Shown in pieces: positions 1 through 9,324 of a stretch of 64,000 bases of DNA. How positions within the stretch are numbered: the first letter of the stretch is position 1; each line of letters begins with the position of its first letter. The notes under the pieces are model-generated. The model made no database searches. It was given only the letters and a program-made list of their open reading frames with translations, and was not told the DNA's origin. The translations under genes and the position numbers were made by a program. Source of the stretch: Embleya hyalina (lineage in GTDB: Bacteria > Actinomycetota > Actinomycetes > Streptomycetales > Streptomycetaceae); contig NZ_BIFH01000024.1 of NCBI RefSeq assembly GCF_003967355.1, forward strand, positions 186,001 through 250,000, read 5' to 3'.

Positions 1-1
1 C

Positions 2-748
2 GGCGATGTTCGTTATGTCGCGCCCGGGTTCGCCGACTGGCGGCAGGGTCCGGGCCACATGTTCGAGACGTTGTTCCTGACCGGCAGCTATCCGGCGATC
101 ACCTGGATGCCGTTCGTGCTCGCCGGGATGGCGGTCGGCCGGCTGCGGCTGGGCGAGTTGCGGGTACAGCGCGCGCTGGTCGGGATCGGGGCCGCGCTGG
201 CCGTGCTCGGCTACGGCGGATCCTGGGTCGTGGTCCGACTGTTCACCGGCGATCGACTGGCACGGATCGCCGAGCCGGACAGTGTGTCGGACGTGATCCG
301 CGGCCGGGTCGGCTCGGTGCCGGTGTCCGACGCCGCCTGGCTCACCATCGCCGAGGGCCACACCGGTACGCCGTTCGAGATCGTCGGCGCGATCGGCGTC
401 GCCCTCGGACTGGTCGGCCTCGCCCTGCTGGCCTGCCGCCCCTGGCTCGGCCGGATCCTGCTCGACCCGCTGATCTCGGTCGGCGCCATGGCGCTCACCG
501 TGTACACCGCCCACCTGATCGTGATCGACCGCTGGTTCCCGCTCGCGTCCGGGGAGACCTGGCGGCGGCTGATCGGGTTCTTCGTGGTCACGATGCTGCT
601 GTGCTGGACCTGGCGGCACACCCTGCGCAAGGGGCCGATGGAGGCCGCGTTGCATCTGCTCTCCGCGCTCCCCGCACGGTGGGTGCGGGGAGCCGCGGGG
701 GGTGGGTCCGCTCACCCGGTCCCGGCCTCGGACGGGCCGGTCAGATGA
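2..748 (+). CDS. Membrane acyltransferase-like protein, DUF418/HGSNAT type (5' truncated)
   Basis: The reading frame is open to the left edge, so only the C-terminal ~248 residues are present. A sequence of the type [20 protein letters not shown], followed by several hydrophobic segments (roughly residues 30-50, 60-80, 125-145, 155-175 and 190-205 of the fragment), is typical of the C-terminal half of actinobacterial DUF418 / heparan-alpha-glucosaminide acetyltransferase-like integral membrane proteins. These are thought to move acyl groups across the membrane; the substrate is unknown. The last bases overlap convergently with the gene on the other strand by 8 bp. An ATG at 59 lies inside the domain and is probably not the true start. 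Confidence 0.75.
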   Translation, partial: GDVRYVAPGFADWRQGPGHMFETLFLTGSYPAITWMPFVLAGMAVGRLRLGELRVQRALVGIGAALAVLGYGGSWVVVRLFTGDRLARIAEPDSVSDVIRGRVGSVPVSDAAWLTIAEGHTGTPFEIVGAIGVALGLVGLALLACRPWLGRILLDPLISVGAMALTVYTAHLIVIDRWFPLASGETWRRLIGFFVVTMLLCWTWRHTLRKGPMEAALHLLSALPARWVRGAAGGGSAHPVPASDGPVR

Positions 749-2150
749 GCAGGCCCCGCGCCCTGGCGCGGCCCAGCCAGGTCGGATACTCGTTGGTCAT
801 CAGCTCGTAGAGCTGCCCGTCGGGGACGTTGGCCGGGTCCTGGACCGAGAAGAAGTCGGCGTTGTCGACGTAGCGGCCGGTCAGGTCGTCCAGCTCCTCC
901 AGGAACGAGAAGCCGCCCGGCCGACCCAGGCCCATGAACTGCCAGAAGATCGGCTCGAAGCTGGAGTGGGTGATCTGCTCGCGGGTCGCCTCGCGCGAGG
1001 TGGTCTGGCCGTCGGTGATGAACATGACGTATACGGGCAGGTCGTTCGCCAGCGGCTGGTGCCGGGGCGCGCTGCTGCCGAAGTAGTGCTCGCGGACCAG
1101 CCGCATCGCGCCGGCGTAGTCGGTCGAGCCCTCCAGGCCGGGGCTGCGCCGGATCCGCTCGGCCCAACCGTTGTACTGGCCGAGCCCGAGTTGCCCGGCG
1201 ACGTGTCCCCGGGAGCCGAACAGGAACACGTCCACGGCCGCGTTGTCGTCGAAGCGCAGGCCGAGCGAGAGCACCCGCTCGGCGAGCGCCTGGACCTTGC
1301 CCTTCTTGAACAGCGACTGCATCGAGTAGGAGATGTCCAGGCAGAGCGCGACACGCGCGGTGTGCTCGCCGAGTCCGCGCTTCTCCAGGCTCACCGCGGC
1401 CTGCTTGGTCAGGTTGAGCAGTTGCGGGTGGCCCTCGTCGGCCAGCCGCTTCTCCATGTCGATCAGGGTCCGCTTCTTGAGGCTGATCGCGGGGGCGGCG
1501 GGCGGGGGAGAGGCGGGGCGCGGCGGGGATACGGGGGAGCCGGGCGCGGCGGCGGGTGGGGCGAACGCGGTCGGCGCGGGGGCGCTCGGGGCGGGCGGGG
1601 CGCTCTGTGGAGCGGGCGCGTCGTCGGCGGCGACCTCGATACCGAAGTCGGTGGCCAGTCCGGACAGCCCGGACGCGTAGCCCTGGCCCACCGCGCGGAA
1701 CTTCCAGGCGCCGTTGCGCAGGTAGAACTCGCCGAACAGGAACGCCGTCTCGGTGGACGCCTCGTCGATGTCGAACTCGGCGATCGGCCCGCCCTGCGCG
1801 GTCACCACGTGCAACGCGAGCCCGGGCACCCCGCCGAAGCTGCCGCCGTCGGCGGACGCGCCGATCACCACCCGCTCGACGCCCGCCGGGATCGCCGCGA
1901 GGTCGACCCGGATGGTGTCCGTGACGACGCCGCCGGCGGTCGGCCGCTTCCCCTCGTGCCGTACCGCGCCGGTGGCGTCGGAGGGCTGGTTGTAGAAGAC
2001 GAAATCGGCTTCCGTGCGCACCTTGCCGGCGGCGTTCAGGAGCAGCGCCGAGGCGTCCACGTCGGGGGCTCCCGCCGCGCGCCAGGTCAGGACCGCGCGC
2101 AACTCGGCGGTCGGTACCGGAGTGTTCCCACCTTTGCTTATCTTCGCCAT
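741..2150 (-). CDS. TerD-domain / von Willebrand factor A fusion protein
   Basis: The protein has 469 residues. Residues 1-165 are a TerD-type domain (start [10 protein letters not shown], acidic calcium-binding style loops), as in tellurium-resistance and stress proteins. Residues ~170-215 form a Pro/Ala-rich linker. The C-terminal ~210 residues form a vWA domain whose MIDAS DxSxS motif (LDISYS) lies near residue 271, followed by the conserved Thr region (GSTDYAGAM). The layout matches TerF/TerY-like partners of Ter stress complexes. The ATG at 2150 was chosen because the family begins MAKISKGG; an ATG at 2159 with a purine-rich stretch upstream is an alternative. No other ter genes are adjacent. 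Probably cytoplasmic, with the vWA acting as a metal-dependent binding module. Confidence 0.88.
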   Translation of the reverse strand: MAKISKGGNTPVPTAELRAVLTWRAAGAPDVDASALLLNAAGKVRTEADFVFYNQPSDATGAVRHEGKRPTAGGVVTDTIRVDLAAIPAGVERVVIGASADGGSFGGVPGLALHVVTAQGGPIAEFDIDEASTETAFLFGEFYLRNGAWKFRAVGQGYASGLSGLATDFGIEVAADDAPAPQSAPPAPSAPAPTAFAPPAAAPGSPVSPPRPASPPPAAPAISLKKRTLIDMEKRLADEGHPQLLNLTKQAAVSLEKRGLGEHTARVALCLDISYSMQSLFKKGKVQALAERVLSLGLRFDDNAAVDVFLFGSRGHVAGQLGLGQYNGWAERIRRSPGLEGSTDYAGAMRLVREHYFGSSAPRHQPLANDLPVYVMFITDGQTTSREATREQITHSSFEPIFWQFMGLGRPGGFSFLEELDDLTGRYVDNADFFSVQDPANVPDGQLYELMTNEYPTWLGRARARGLLI

Positions 2151-2599
2151 GCCGCCCATCTTGCCCGCGCGATCCCCCTCCCGTGCGGGCTCACCCCACG
2201 AAAGCCCCCCGCCCCCCGCTCCCCACCCGCCCCACCGCCCCACGGACGCGCCCCCACCGTCTCGCCCCGCACTCGCCGCGCCGAGCCGGCACCGACCCGT
2301 GCGCCATCGCCTCACCCGGCTGGCGCCGCGTCCCACTCCCGCCCACTCGGCGGCGCCCCGCCGTCCCACGGACCGGCTCGCACCCGCCGCATCGCGCCTG
2401 GTCGCGATCCGCCCGCCCCGGGTTTCGTCCCCCGCGTTCCGCGCACGCTGGGGTGTGGGTGATCACAACCCGGTGTGGGGGCGGGCAAAGTGTGGCTTGG
2501 AGTGGTCGTGGGTGGGCGGGTTGTGGTGGGACTCGATCTCGGTCTTGTTCTGTGTTAGTCTGAAGCCTGTTGCAGTTGTGGTTCGCATCATCTTCTGAG
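2151..2599. other. Intergenic region, C-rich on the + strand
   Basis: About 450 bases without a convincing gene. Bases 2180-2450 are strongly C-rich on the + strand; frames open there give only Pro/Arg/Ala low-complexity translations. Promoters for the TerD-vWA gene (leftward) and the cold-shock gene (rightward) must lie here. A TAGTCT hexamer at 2556-2561 is a possible -10 element of the cold-shock promoter, without a convincing -35. Confidence 0.5.
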
Positions 2600-2634
2600 T
2601 GCGCCTGTAGAGCTGTTCACTACGGGCGCATTTT
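2600..2634 (+). promoter_or_regulatory. Leader hairpin with T-tract upstream of the cold-shock gene
   Basis: TGCGCCTGTAG (2600-2610) pairs with CTACGGGCGCA (2620-2630), with one mismatch, and TTTT follows. The element has the shape of an intrinsic terminator but lies about 100 bases before the ATG, in what should be the 5' leader. Cold-shock mRNAs often have long structured leaders that control stability or translation. A role as attenuator or thermosensor is an inference. Confidence 0.5.
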
Positions 2635-2732
2635 GCATTTCGGTAGCTTCCGAAATGAGGGCGAAAAACGCGGCGACGCCCGGATTCACGAAGTGTGGAT
2701 TCGTTCATCGGCCCACATGTAGGGAGAAAAAT

Positions 2733-2936
2733 ATGGCTACCGGAACCGTGAAGTGGTTCAACTCGGAAAAGGGCTTCGGCTTCATCGCGCAGGACGGTGG
2801 CGGCGACGACGTCTTCGCTCACTTCTCCGCGATCCAGGGCAACGGCTACCGTGAGCTCATCGAGGGCGAAGCCGTCGAATTCGACGTCGTGCAGGGCCAG
2901 AAGGGCCTCCAGGCGGAGAACATCAACCGCCTCTGA
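2733..2936 (+). CDS. Cold-shock protein, CspA family
   Basis: 67 residues, the full length of a single cold-shock domain. It carries RNP1 (KGFGFI, residues 14-19) and RNP2 (VFAHF, residues 27-31), the nucleic-acid-binding strands of this OB-fold family. It binds single-stranded RNA/DNA and acts as an RNA chaperone in the cytoplasm. The start is set by ATG 2733 with an AGGGAG ribosome site at 2721-2726. The gene stands alone, with a long leader and a strong terminator. Actinomycetes carry several such paralogues; this one could be constitutive rather than cold-induced. Confidence 0.97.
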   Translation: MATGTVKWFNSEKGFGFIAQDGGGDDVFAHFSAIQGNGYRELIEGEAVEFDVVQGQKGLQAENINRL

Positions 2937-2955
2937 TCTTCACCGATCGGCACGA

Positions 2956-3001
2956 CCGAGGGCCGGCCGCCGCACTTCGTGTGCGGCGCGCCGGCCCTCG
3001 G
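2956..3001. terminator. Strong GC hairpin between convergent genes
   Basis: A long near-perfect inverted repeat (CCGAGGGCCGGC...GCCGGCCCTCGG) has an inner GCCGCAC-type stem closed by a TTCG-containing loop. It sits 20 bp after the cold-shock stop codon and 20 bp from the stop of the convergent transporter, so it can end transcription from both sides. Confidence 0.85.
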
Positions 3002-3020
3002 CATGTCCGGCCTCGGCGGC

Positions 3021-4775
3021 TCAGGCCCGTCGCCGTGCCACCCCCGGCGCGCCGTCGGCGGCGAGTGCGGCCAGTTCCTCCTCCACCCGCCGCGTGTGCG
3101 CCGCCTCGTCCTCCCGCGCCCGGCGCGGACTCCAGCGCCCGGCCATCACGAGCACGCTCGGGACGAACAGCGCCTGGCACGCCAGGGTCAGCCACCACCA
3201 GCGCATCCACTCGTCGCTCGTGCGGTCCTTGGCCTTCCGCACCTCCTCGCCGTGGTCGATCAGTACGGCGAGCGACCGCTGCTTCTGTTCCACCAGATTC
3301 AGCTTGGCGAGATCGCCCCCGGCCAGTTGCAGCGCCTTGACCTGCAGCTCGATCGGGATCGCCGCGCGGTTGGGATATTCGGACATCCGGATGAAAAGCT
3401 CCGGGTCCTTCCGGACCAACTCCAGCGCCGCCCCCGCGTCGGCCTGCGCCGCGACCACCTCCTCGCCGTGGTTCACCAGCGGCGTCGCGGAGGTGACGAT
3501 GACCGGTGTGAACACCGCGGACACCGACACCACGATCCGCACGATCCAGCCCCACACCGCCAGCCCCGTCGCGGTCGCCGCCGGGTTGTGCTTCTCGACC
3601 GTCTCCGTGTACCCGGCCATCCACGGCGCCCAGGCCATCCCGCTGCTCGCGCCGATGCCGACCAGGAGCCAGGCGAACGTGTAGTAGCCGGTGTCCGGGT
3701 GGTCCGTGGTCAGCGCGAACAGGTACGTGAACACCACCGTGCCCACGCCGCCCGCGATCATGAACGGCTTGCGCACCCGGGTCAGGTCGGACGCGACGCC
3801 CACCACGACGAGCGCGATCGCGTTCGCCCCCCAGTACCAGTTGGCGAGGGCGTTGGTCCGTTGCTCGGAGTACCCGTAGACGGTCGAGTAGTAGACGACC
3901 AGGTTGCCGACGACCGTGTAGTAGAACATCAGGTGCAGGCTGATCCCGAGCGCCGGCGCGAGGATGTCGAGCCGCATCATCTGCCGCCAGTGGTTCTTCT
4001 GCGCGGCCTCGACGTCCAGGCCGCGCGCCCTGGCCTCGATCAGCGCCTTGTCCCGCAGCGAGACCATGAGTTGGTCGCGCAGCGCCGGGGACAACTCGCG
4101 CAGGCCGAACAGCGCGACCACGAACACGACCAGGCCCGTGACGCCGGCGTACCGGAACTCGGTCTGCCAACTGCTGGAGTCCAGCGTGTTGCTGCTGACC
4201 GTGGTGACCACGAGGCTGCCGATGATCGGCCCCAGCGTCCAGAACCCCATCGCGCCGGCCCGGCCGACCTGCGGCGAGAAGTCGCGGATCAGCGCGGGCG
4301 TGGCGACCAGGGCCATGCCCTCGACCACGTTCACCAGGGCCATGTAGAACATGAACCAGCCCTTGCTCTGCGCGTTGGGCAGCGCGAAGAGGACGAGCAC
4401 GCCGGTGAGCAGCAGGCCGTACACGACCAGGTTGGCCCGCCCCCACCGGTCGGCGAGTCCCGCGAGCAGCGAGGCGAACGCGCCGACCGCGTTGCCGACG
4501 ACCGAGATCATCGTCGCGTACATGAAGGTCATGCCGTACTCGTGCATCAGCAGCGTGGAGACCGCGTACTGGATGTAGAGCTCGTAGTACAGGATCACCG
4601 ACGCGACGACCACGATGGCCAGGTAGAGGATCCGCGGCCCGTTGGCCGGGTAGCGGTGCAACTGCCGGTACCACAGGCCGTGCACGATCGCGGGCAGCCG
4701 AGCGGGGGGTGCCGGGGGCGGGGCTTGGGGATCTCTGTCGGCGGGCGCGTCCGACGGGGACGTGCTGGAAGACAT
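3021..4775 (-). CDS. MFS transporter with large C-terminal extramembrane loop
   Basis: 584 residues with about 12 hydrophobic segments starting near residue 48, and an MFS loop 2-3 motif (GLADRWGRANLVVYG, ~residues 105-120). Between the last two membrane segments (~residues 425-525) is a charged, soluble stretch of about 100 residues, longer than in usual MFS proteins. Homologous actinobacterial proteins are annotated only as MFS transporters, so the substrate is unknown. ATG 4775 is preceded by GAGGAGG at a good distance. The gene is transcribed alone, divergent from the next gene, with overlapping palindromes upstream that may bind a regulator. Confidence 0.88.
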   Translation of the reverse strand: MSSSTSPSDAPADRDPQAPPPAPPARLPAIVHGLWYRQLHRYPANGPRILYLAIVVVASVILYYELYIQYAVSTLLMHEYGMTFMYATMISVVGNAVGAFASLLAGLADRWGRANLVVYGLLLTGVLVLFALPNAQSKGWFMFYMALVNVVEGMALVATPALIRDFSPQVGRAGAMGFWTLGPIIGSLVVTTVSSNTLDSSSWQTEFRYAGVTGLVVFVVALFGLRELSPALRDQLMVSLRDKALIEARARGLDVEAAQKNHWRQMMRLDILAPALGISLHLMFYYTVVGNLVVYYSTVYGYSEQRTNALANWYWGANAIALVVVGVASDLTRVRKPFMIAGGVGTVVFTYLFALTTDHPDTGYYTFAWLLVGIGASSGMAWAPWMAGYTETVEKHNPAATATGLAVWGWIVRIVVSVSAVFTPVIVTSATPLVNHGEEVVAAQADAGAALELVRKDPELFIRMSEYPNRAAIPIELQVKALQLAGGDLAKLNLVEQKQRSLAVLIDHGEEVRKAKDRTSDEWMRWWWLTLACQALFVPSVLVMAGRWSPRRAREDEAAHTRRVEEELAALAADGAPGVARRRA

Positions 4776-4895
4776 ACGGCCTCCTCGACGAGCGTGGGTC
4801 TATCGAGGTACTGGGGTGCGGGAACACGGCCGTGCGCGGACGTCGGGCCAGGGGGAAGGGACGCCCCCCTGGGCCAACGCGTGGAGTGACCTTAG

Positions 4896-4917
4896 TACCG
4901 GCCGGTAGCGCGCTACC
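4896..4917. promoter_or_regulatory. Two overlapping perfect palindromes, candidate operator
   Basis: TACCGGCCGGTA (4896-4907) and GGTAGCGCGCTACC (4904-4917) are both perfect palindromes sharing GGTA, giving the arrangement TACC-GGCC-GGTA-GCGCGC-TACC. They lie 121-142 bp upstream of the MFS start, in a 463-bp divergent gap (4776-5238) that otherwise shows no gene. This looks like a repressor site for the transporter; the binding protein is unknown. Confidence 0.5.
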
Positions 4918-5238
4918 AGAGCGATCGGCAAGAAATGGAACGGGTTTCGATTCTGGGGCGGGGTGGGTGGCCGTACCTGCGCGGACGCGTCGGGCGGTGG
5001 GGTGCGACGGGGTGCGGGTGACCCCAACGTCGGATTTGCGGGGGGTGCCGGTGGCACGCGAGTGGCGGCGCGTGCGAGGTCTGATGCGCTTGGGGCGCGG
5101 TGCATGGGACAAAGCTGGATGATATTGCCGAACTTGGGTGATCGATTGGGAAGTACTTGCGCACCCGGTTCGGGCCCGTGGCTCGCGGTCGCGTTCTACG
5201 GTGGAGCCACCGTTATCGCCCGATGCAAGGGGTATCGC

Positions 5239-5877
5239 GTGGAATCGATCTCGGTGGACCTGCTCAGCGGGCTTGCCGCGGGGGCCGGCGGCGACGCCGG
5301 TCGACTGGCCTGGACACGCCTCGTCGAACTTGTCCGCATGCCGCTGCCGGACACGGGCGGGCCCGGCGGGTCGGGTGAGTCGGCCGCGTCGGGGGCTCGG
5401 GGCGAGGGGGACATGCCGCATCGGTCGGCGCCGGTGCCCACGGGGGAACTGGAGTTGACCCTGCTCGGACACGAGGCGCCGGGAGGGCTACGGGCGTACA
5501 CCCGCGCGTACGCGCTCGCCGGGGCGCTGGCGTTACGGGCCGAGCGCGACCCGGACTTCGCCCGCTCGATCGCGCACTGGTACGCCGAGGCCCGGCGGAT
5601 CGGCCTGGACGGCTCGGACGCGTCGGGCCAGGGCGCGGGCCCGGGTTCGGGTGGGCGCGGTGGGTGCTGTGGACGGGGCGGGCACGGTGTGATCGTGCTG
5701 GGGGAGGGGGTGGATGGGCTCGACGGTCCGTTTCGGCTCGGGCCGGCGGGGCACTCGGGCGGATGGGCTGCCGGGGGTGATCCCGAGGGGGCCGAGGGGG
5801 TGGGGCGGGGGCCCGGGTCGGCGTGGCCGGCGGATGGCGTGGGTGAGGACGGGGAGGCGGGCGCGGCGCCGGGCTGA
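5239..5877 (+). CDS. Conserved actinobacterial hypothetical protein
   Basis: The start is GTG 5239 with AAGGGG at 5227-5232, giving 212 residues beginning VESISVDLLSGLAAGAGG. The first ~120 residues (through IAHWYAEARRI) resemble a small actinomycete family of unknown function whose members often sit beside TPR or NTPase-like genes, as here. The last ~90 residues are Gly-rich low complexity and look unlike the rest, so the conserved protein may end earlier or a frame change may have added a tail. No signal peptide or membrane segment is seen. It is convergent with the large gene at 5979-8324. Confidence 0.6.
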   Translation: MESISVDLLSGLAAGAGGDAGRLAWTRLVELVRMPLPDTGGPGGSGESAASGARGEGDMPHRSAPVPTGELELTLLGHEAPGGLRAYTRAYALAGALALRAERDPDFARSIAHWYAEARRIGLDGSDASGQGAGPGSGGRGGCCGRGGHGVIVLGEGVDGLDGPFRLGPAGHSGGWAAGGDPEGAEGVGRGPGSAWPADGVGEDGEAGAAPG

Positions 5878-5978
5878 GGCGCGGGGCCGGGCGGCCGGTG
5901 GGCAGTGCCGGCCCGCGTCGTTTCGGGCGACTTCGCGACGCGGGGCGGGTGGTCGGGGTGGGTCGTGCCCGGCCGTGT

Positions 5979-8324
5979 TCAGGTCTTCGCGTGCCTGCGG
6001 CGGACCGGTGCGCCCCGGACCGTGCTCGGCCGGCGATCCGGATTCGGCTCGGGGCGGGCCTCGAGGTGCGGGTCGGCCGGGGCCTCGGGGCGCGGTTCGG
6101 GGCGGGGGCGGGGCTCCGCCGCGGCCGGGTCGACGATGAAGCGCATCCGGTTCAGGTGCGCCCGCGCACTGTGGAGGCCGCGTTCGGCCGGGCCGGGGAC
6201 GAGTTCGCGCATCGCCACCACGGCGGGCCCCAGGCGGACCGCCTCCCGGGCGTCGGTCACCCGCAGCCACACCTTGAGCGCGTTGTCGGCGGCGGCGATC
6301 GTACTCGGGTGTTGCGGGCCGACCGCCTCGGCGCCGCGCTCGGCGACCTGGCAGTAGATCAGGATCGCGTCCGCGACCCGGCCCAGACCGGCGCTGACGA
6401 ACGCCAGCATCGCCTGCGCGTCCAGCGTGCCCGGGTGTGTCGCGCCGACCAACTTCTCCATGTGCATGCTGAGTTCGGCGGCCTTTTGCCACGCCTCCAT
6501 GCCGTGCCCGGTGTCGGCCGCGTGCCGGATGGCGGCCAACTCGTTCCAGTACGTGGGCAGGATGTCCGCAGGCCGGACCAACGCCCCGGCGGCCGTGGCG
6601 CCCTGTGCCAGCGCGCGACGGGCGGGGGTGGGGCCGACGGCTCGGCCGCGTACCGGCATCGACACCGGTCGATTCGGCCCGATCCCGCGTCGCGGGGCCA
6701 GCGCCGGGGGCAGCTGGGTGGGACTCGTGGTCGGCGGGCGGCGCGCGGGAGTCGGTGTCAGGGCGCCCGCGTCGGTCTGGATCCGCACGGTTATCCGAGG
6801 CGGGAGCGGCGGGGGCGGTGCCTCGGGCCGCGGGTGCGGCGCGGGGTCCGTCCGGCGCCGCTGCGGCTTGACACCGGTCGCGGGGCGGGACAACGACGTC
6901 GTGCGGGGCGTGCCGGCGGTGGTCGGGCGGCGCGGCAGGCCGCCCGACGGGTCGGTGGTGCCGGGGGTGTGCGTGCCGGGGCCGGGTGGGGTGACGTCGT
7001 GGGTGCCGGTGCCATGGGTGCCGATGCCATGAGTGCCGACGCCGTGGGTGCCGACGCCGGTCGCTCCGGTGCGGGTCGAGCCGGTCGCCGGGCCGGGGAA
7101 CTCCGGTTCGCGGTCCAGGAGGGCGGCGTCGGCCGGTGGGCGGGGCTGGGACCGGCCGGACGAGGCGCCGCCGGTGCGGGCGTTCGGTGCGGGCGTACCG
7201 TCCTTGCCGGCGGGGCGCCGCAGGGGTGGGCTGCCGGGTCGGGCGGCGCCGGCGCGGAGTGCGTCGCGCAGGCTGGTACCCGGGACCTCGGGCTCGTCGT
7301 CCGGCCCCGAGGACAGCGCCGAGCGGACCAGGCCCAGCGCCCGGCGGCCCACGCCCGGTTCCTCGCGCTGCCGGGCGGGGGTGGCGTCCGCCCCCGACGG
7401 CTCGCGGTGGGTGGGCTCGACCACACCGTCGCCGACGACGCCGCCGCCGACCACGCCCGAGCCGCGCAGGCCGGAACGTTGCGCCGGGGTCATCCCGTTC
7501 GGCGGCACCGCGGACAACGCCGAGACCCCCGAGCCGGCCGCGCCGGTGCCGCCGCTGCCGCCGCGCGGGGAGACCGCCTTCAACCGGCGAACGGCCGTAC
7601 GCAGGGTGGGGGGACGGGCCTCCGGCGAACAGTTGGCCAGCGCGAGCGACCCGGCGGACGGCGCGAACTCGACCGTGTCCGGGGCCAGTCGGGCCCGTTC
7701 GGCGAGGAGCGGGTGGATCTCCTCGGCCGGTACGGGGTCGGGGAGTTCGGCGAAGCCCTGCCCGAGCGCGGCGACGAGGGTGCGGGTGAACGGATTCGGC
7801 GGACCCTTGACGTCCGGGGGGTTCACCACGCCCCACAGCGGAATGCCCGCGCACAGTTCGTGGGCCCGTTCGCGGATCGCCTCCCAGGCTTCCCGGCCGG
7901 CCGTCAGATCACAGATCACGAGGGTGTTCTCGGCCGGCCGCGGTCCGAGCAGTTCGACCACCCAGGACCAGGGAAGCCCGTCGTAGCGCACCGAGTTGGG
8001 CGTGGATTCGCGCAGCCCCAGGTGCAGTTCGCGACGGCGCCGGTCGATCAGGAGACGACCGGTCAGGTACACGATCACCGGCCCGTCCACGGCGCCGGCG
8101 GCCTGGAGGTAGGCGCGTACCGCGTGCGGTTGCACGGCGTCGGGCAGTTGGATCACGTCCGCGGCGGCGTCCGGAAAGAGTTGATGCGGCGTCAGCGCCG
8201 ACATCGCGACCAGGTTCCCACCGCTGTCCGACCGCCGTCCGCGCCCGGCTCTTCCGCCCTCCACGAGCAGCAACTGGCCACGCTCGGACGGAACTCGGAT
8301 GACCCGCCCCCCACGTTCGGTCAT
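5979..8324 (-). CDS. Large hypothetical protein: caspase-like-fold N-terminus, Pro/Thr/Gly-rich linker, TPR-like C-terminus
   Basis: 781 residues; ATG 8324 is preceded by GGGGAGG. Residues ~40-215 form a compact alpha/beta region (strands such as PVIVYLTGRLLID and NTLVICDLTA) reminiscent of caspase-like folds, but no catalytic His/Cys pair is evident. Residues ~220-560 are disordered and rich in Pro, Arg, Thr and Gly, with GTHGxGTHG-type repeats near residues 428-447. Residues ~580-700 are helical repeats of TPR character (GATHPGTLDAQAMLAFVSAG, then GPQHPSTIAAADNALKV). The HPGTL/HPSTI pattern is typical of tetratricopeptide proteins of actinomycetes. Probably a cytosolic scaffold or sensor; no specific function can be given. 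Confidence 0.7.
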   Translation of the reverse strand: MTERGGRVIRVPSERGQLLLVEGGRAGRGRRSDSGGNLVAMSALTPHQLFPDAAADVIQLPDAVQPHAVRAYLQAAGAVDGPVIVYLTGRLLIDRRRRELHLGLRESTPNSVRYDGLPWSWVVELLGPRPAENTLVICDLTAGREAWEAIRERAHELCAGIPLWGVVNPPDVKGPPNPFTRTLVAALGQGFAELPDPVPAEEIHPLLAERARLAPDTVEFAPSAGSLALANCSPEARPPTLRTAVRRLKAVSPRGGSGGTGAAGSGVSALSAVPPNGMTPAQRSGLRGSGVVGGGVVGDGVVEPTHREPSGADATPARQREEPGVGRRALGLVRSALSSGPDDEPEVPGTSLRDALRAGAARPGSPPLRRPAGKDGTPAPNARTGGASSGRSQPRPPADAALLDREPEFPGPATGSTRTGATGVGTHGVGTHGIGTHGTGTHDVTPPGPGTHTPGTTDPSGGLPRRPTTAGTPRTTSLSRPATGVKPQRRRTDPAPHPRPEAPPPPLPPRITVRIQTDAGALTPTPARRPPTTSPTQLPPALAPRRGIGPNRPVSMPVRGRAVGPTPARRALAQGATAAGALVRPADILPTYWNELAAIRHAADTGHGMEAWQKAAELSMHMEKLVGATHPGTLDAQAMLAFVSAGLGRVADAILIYCQVAERGAEAVGPQHPSTIAAADNALKVWLRVTDAREAVRLGPAVVAMRELVPGPAERGLHSARAHLNRMRFIVDPAAAEPRPRPEPRPEAPADPHLEARPEPNPDRRPSTVRGAPVRRRHAKT

Positions 8325-8389
8325 GTGTGCCTCCCCGGCCGAGCCTTGTTGGGTGGTCCACCACGCACCTGAAGATTAGGGCTATCGAC

Positions 8390-8430
8390 CGACCATGGTC
8401 GACATATCGGACCGGTTGGCCGGTCGACCG
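8390..8430. promoter_or_regulatory. Cluster of palindromes in divergent promoter region
   Basis: Within 41 bp there are CGACCATGGTCG (8390-8401, perfect), an ACCGG/CCGGT inverted repeat with a TTGG loop (8411-8424), and CGGTCGACCG (8421-8430, perfect). The stretch lies between the divergent TPR-like gene and the first TetR gene, the usual place for autoregulatory operators. The rest of the 298-bp gap (8325-8622) shows nothing else. Confidence 0.45.
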
Positions 8431-8622
8431 CACCCCCACACGCAGTCGCAACGAAGCAAAACCGGGGCGCACGAGGGGCGCATCCTCGGTCGGTCGGCGG
8501 CGGAGGTCCGTGCGTTGTCGAGGGGGCGGTCGAGCGGGGGCGCGGCCGCGGGGTGTGGGCTATGCGGCGAGAGCGGTGCTCTTGTTTGGGTGCAGTGCTC
8601 TGGTGTCTGGCAGACTGGCCGC

Positions 8623-9321
8623 ATGACCGCAGCTCCCCGTACCGCGCGTGATCGTGCCCGGGCCGAACTCACCCACGAGATCAAGGACGTCGCACGACGA
8701 CATCTCGCCGCCGAGGGCGCCCAGCGGTTGTCGTTGCGTGCGGTGGCCCGCGAGTTGGGGATGGCTTCGTCCGCGCTGTATCGATACTTCCCGAGCCGGG
8801 ACGAGTTGCTGACGGCGCTGATCGTGGACGCCTACGACGCGGTGGGCGAGCGGGTCGAGCGTGCCGTCGAGGCGGCGGGGCCGGCCGGGCATCCGCGTGC
8901 CGCCTGGCGCGGTCTGTGCGACGCGGTGCGGTCGTGGGCGCGGGAGCATCCGCACGAGTACGCGCTCATCTACGGCTCGCCGGTCCCCGGCTATCAGGCG
9001 CCGGACGACACTCTGGCGCCCTTTTCGCGGGTGCCGTTCGCGCTTCTCGGGATCCTTCGCGACTCGGGGCCGGATTTCGCCGGCCCCTTCGGGGAGGCGG
9101 ATCTGCCCGGGCCGTTGGCGACGCAGTTCGAGGCCGTGGTGGAGGCGGGCGGTCTGGACGTACCGCCGGCGACGTTGGCGCGGGCGGTGTTCGCCTGGGC
9201 CGGCGTGTTCGGGATCGTGAGCTTCGAACTGTTCGGGCAGCTCGCCGGGAGTGCCGATCCCGCCGATCCGTTCTTCGCGTACGCCGTCGACCGGCATGCC
9301 GACCTGCTCGGGCTGGCCTGA
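8623..9321 (+). CDS. TetR/AcrR-family regulator with WHG-type C-terminal domain
   Basis: 232 residues. The N-terminal helix-turn-helix (residues ~20-65, LSLRAVARELGMASSALYRYF) is typical TetR, and the C-terminal part matches the WHG-type ligand-binding domain (AWRGLCDAVRSWAREHPHEY). It represses transcription as a dimer until a small ligand binds. No ribosome site precedes ATG 8623, but CAGACT lies at 8611-8616, so the mRNA may be leaderless. A second TetR gene of another subfamily begins 3 bp after the stop, indicating cotranscription. Confidence 0.93.
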   Translation: MTAAPRTARDRARAELTHEIKDVARRHLAAEGAQRLSLRAVARELGMASSALYRYFPSRDELLTALIVDAYDAVGERVERAVEAAGPAGHPRAAWRGLCDAVRSWAREHPHEYALIYGSPVPGYQAPDDTLAPFSRVPFALLGILRDSGPDFAGPFGEADLPGPLATQFEAVVEAGGLDVPPATLARAVFAWAGVFGIVSFELFGQLAGSADPADPFFAYAVDRHADLLGLA

Positions 9322-9324
9322 CCG

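Noticed and set aside
5533-7854. Large alternative - strand frame across the TPR-like gene
   Set aside because: Arg/Pro/Gly low complexity only; the 5979-8324 frame has a good ribosome site and TPR-type sequence.
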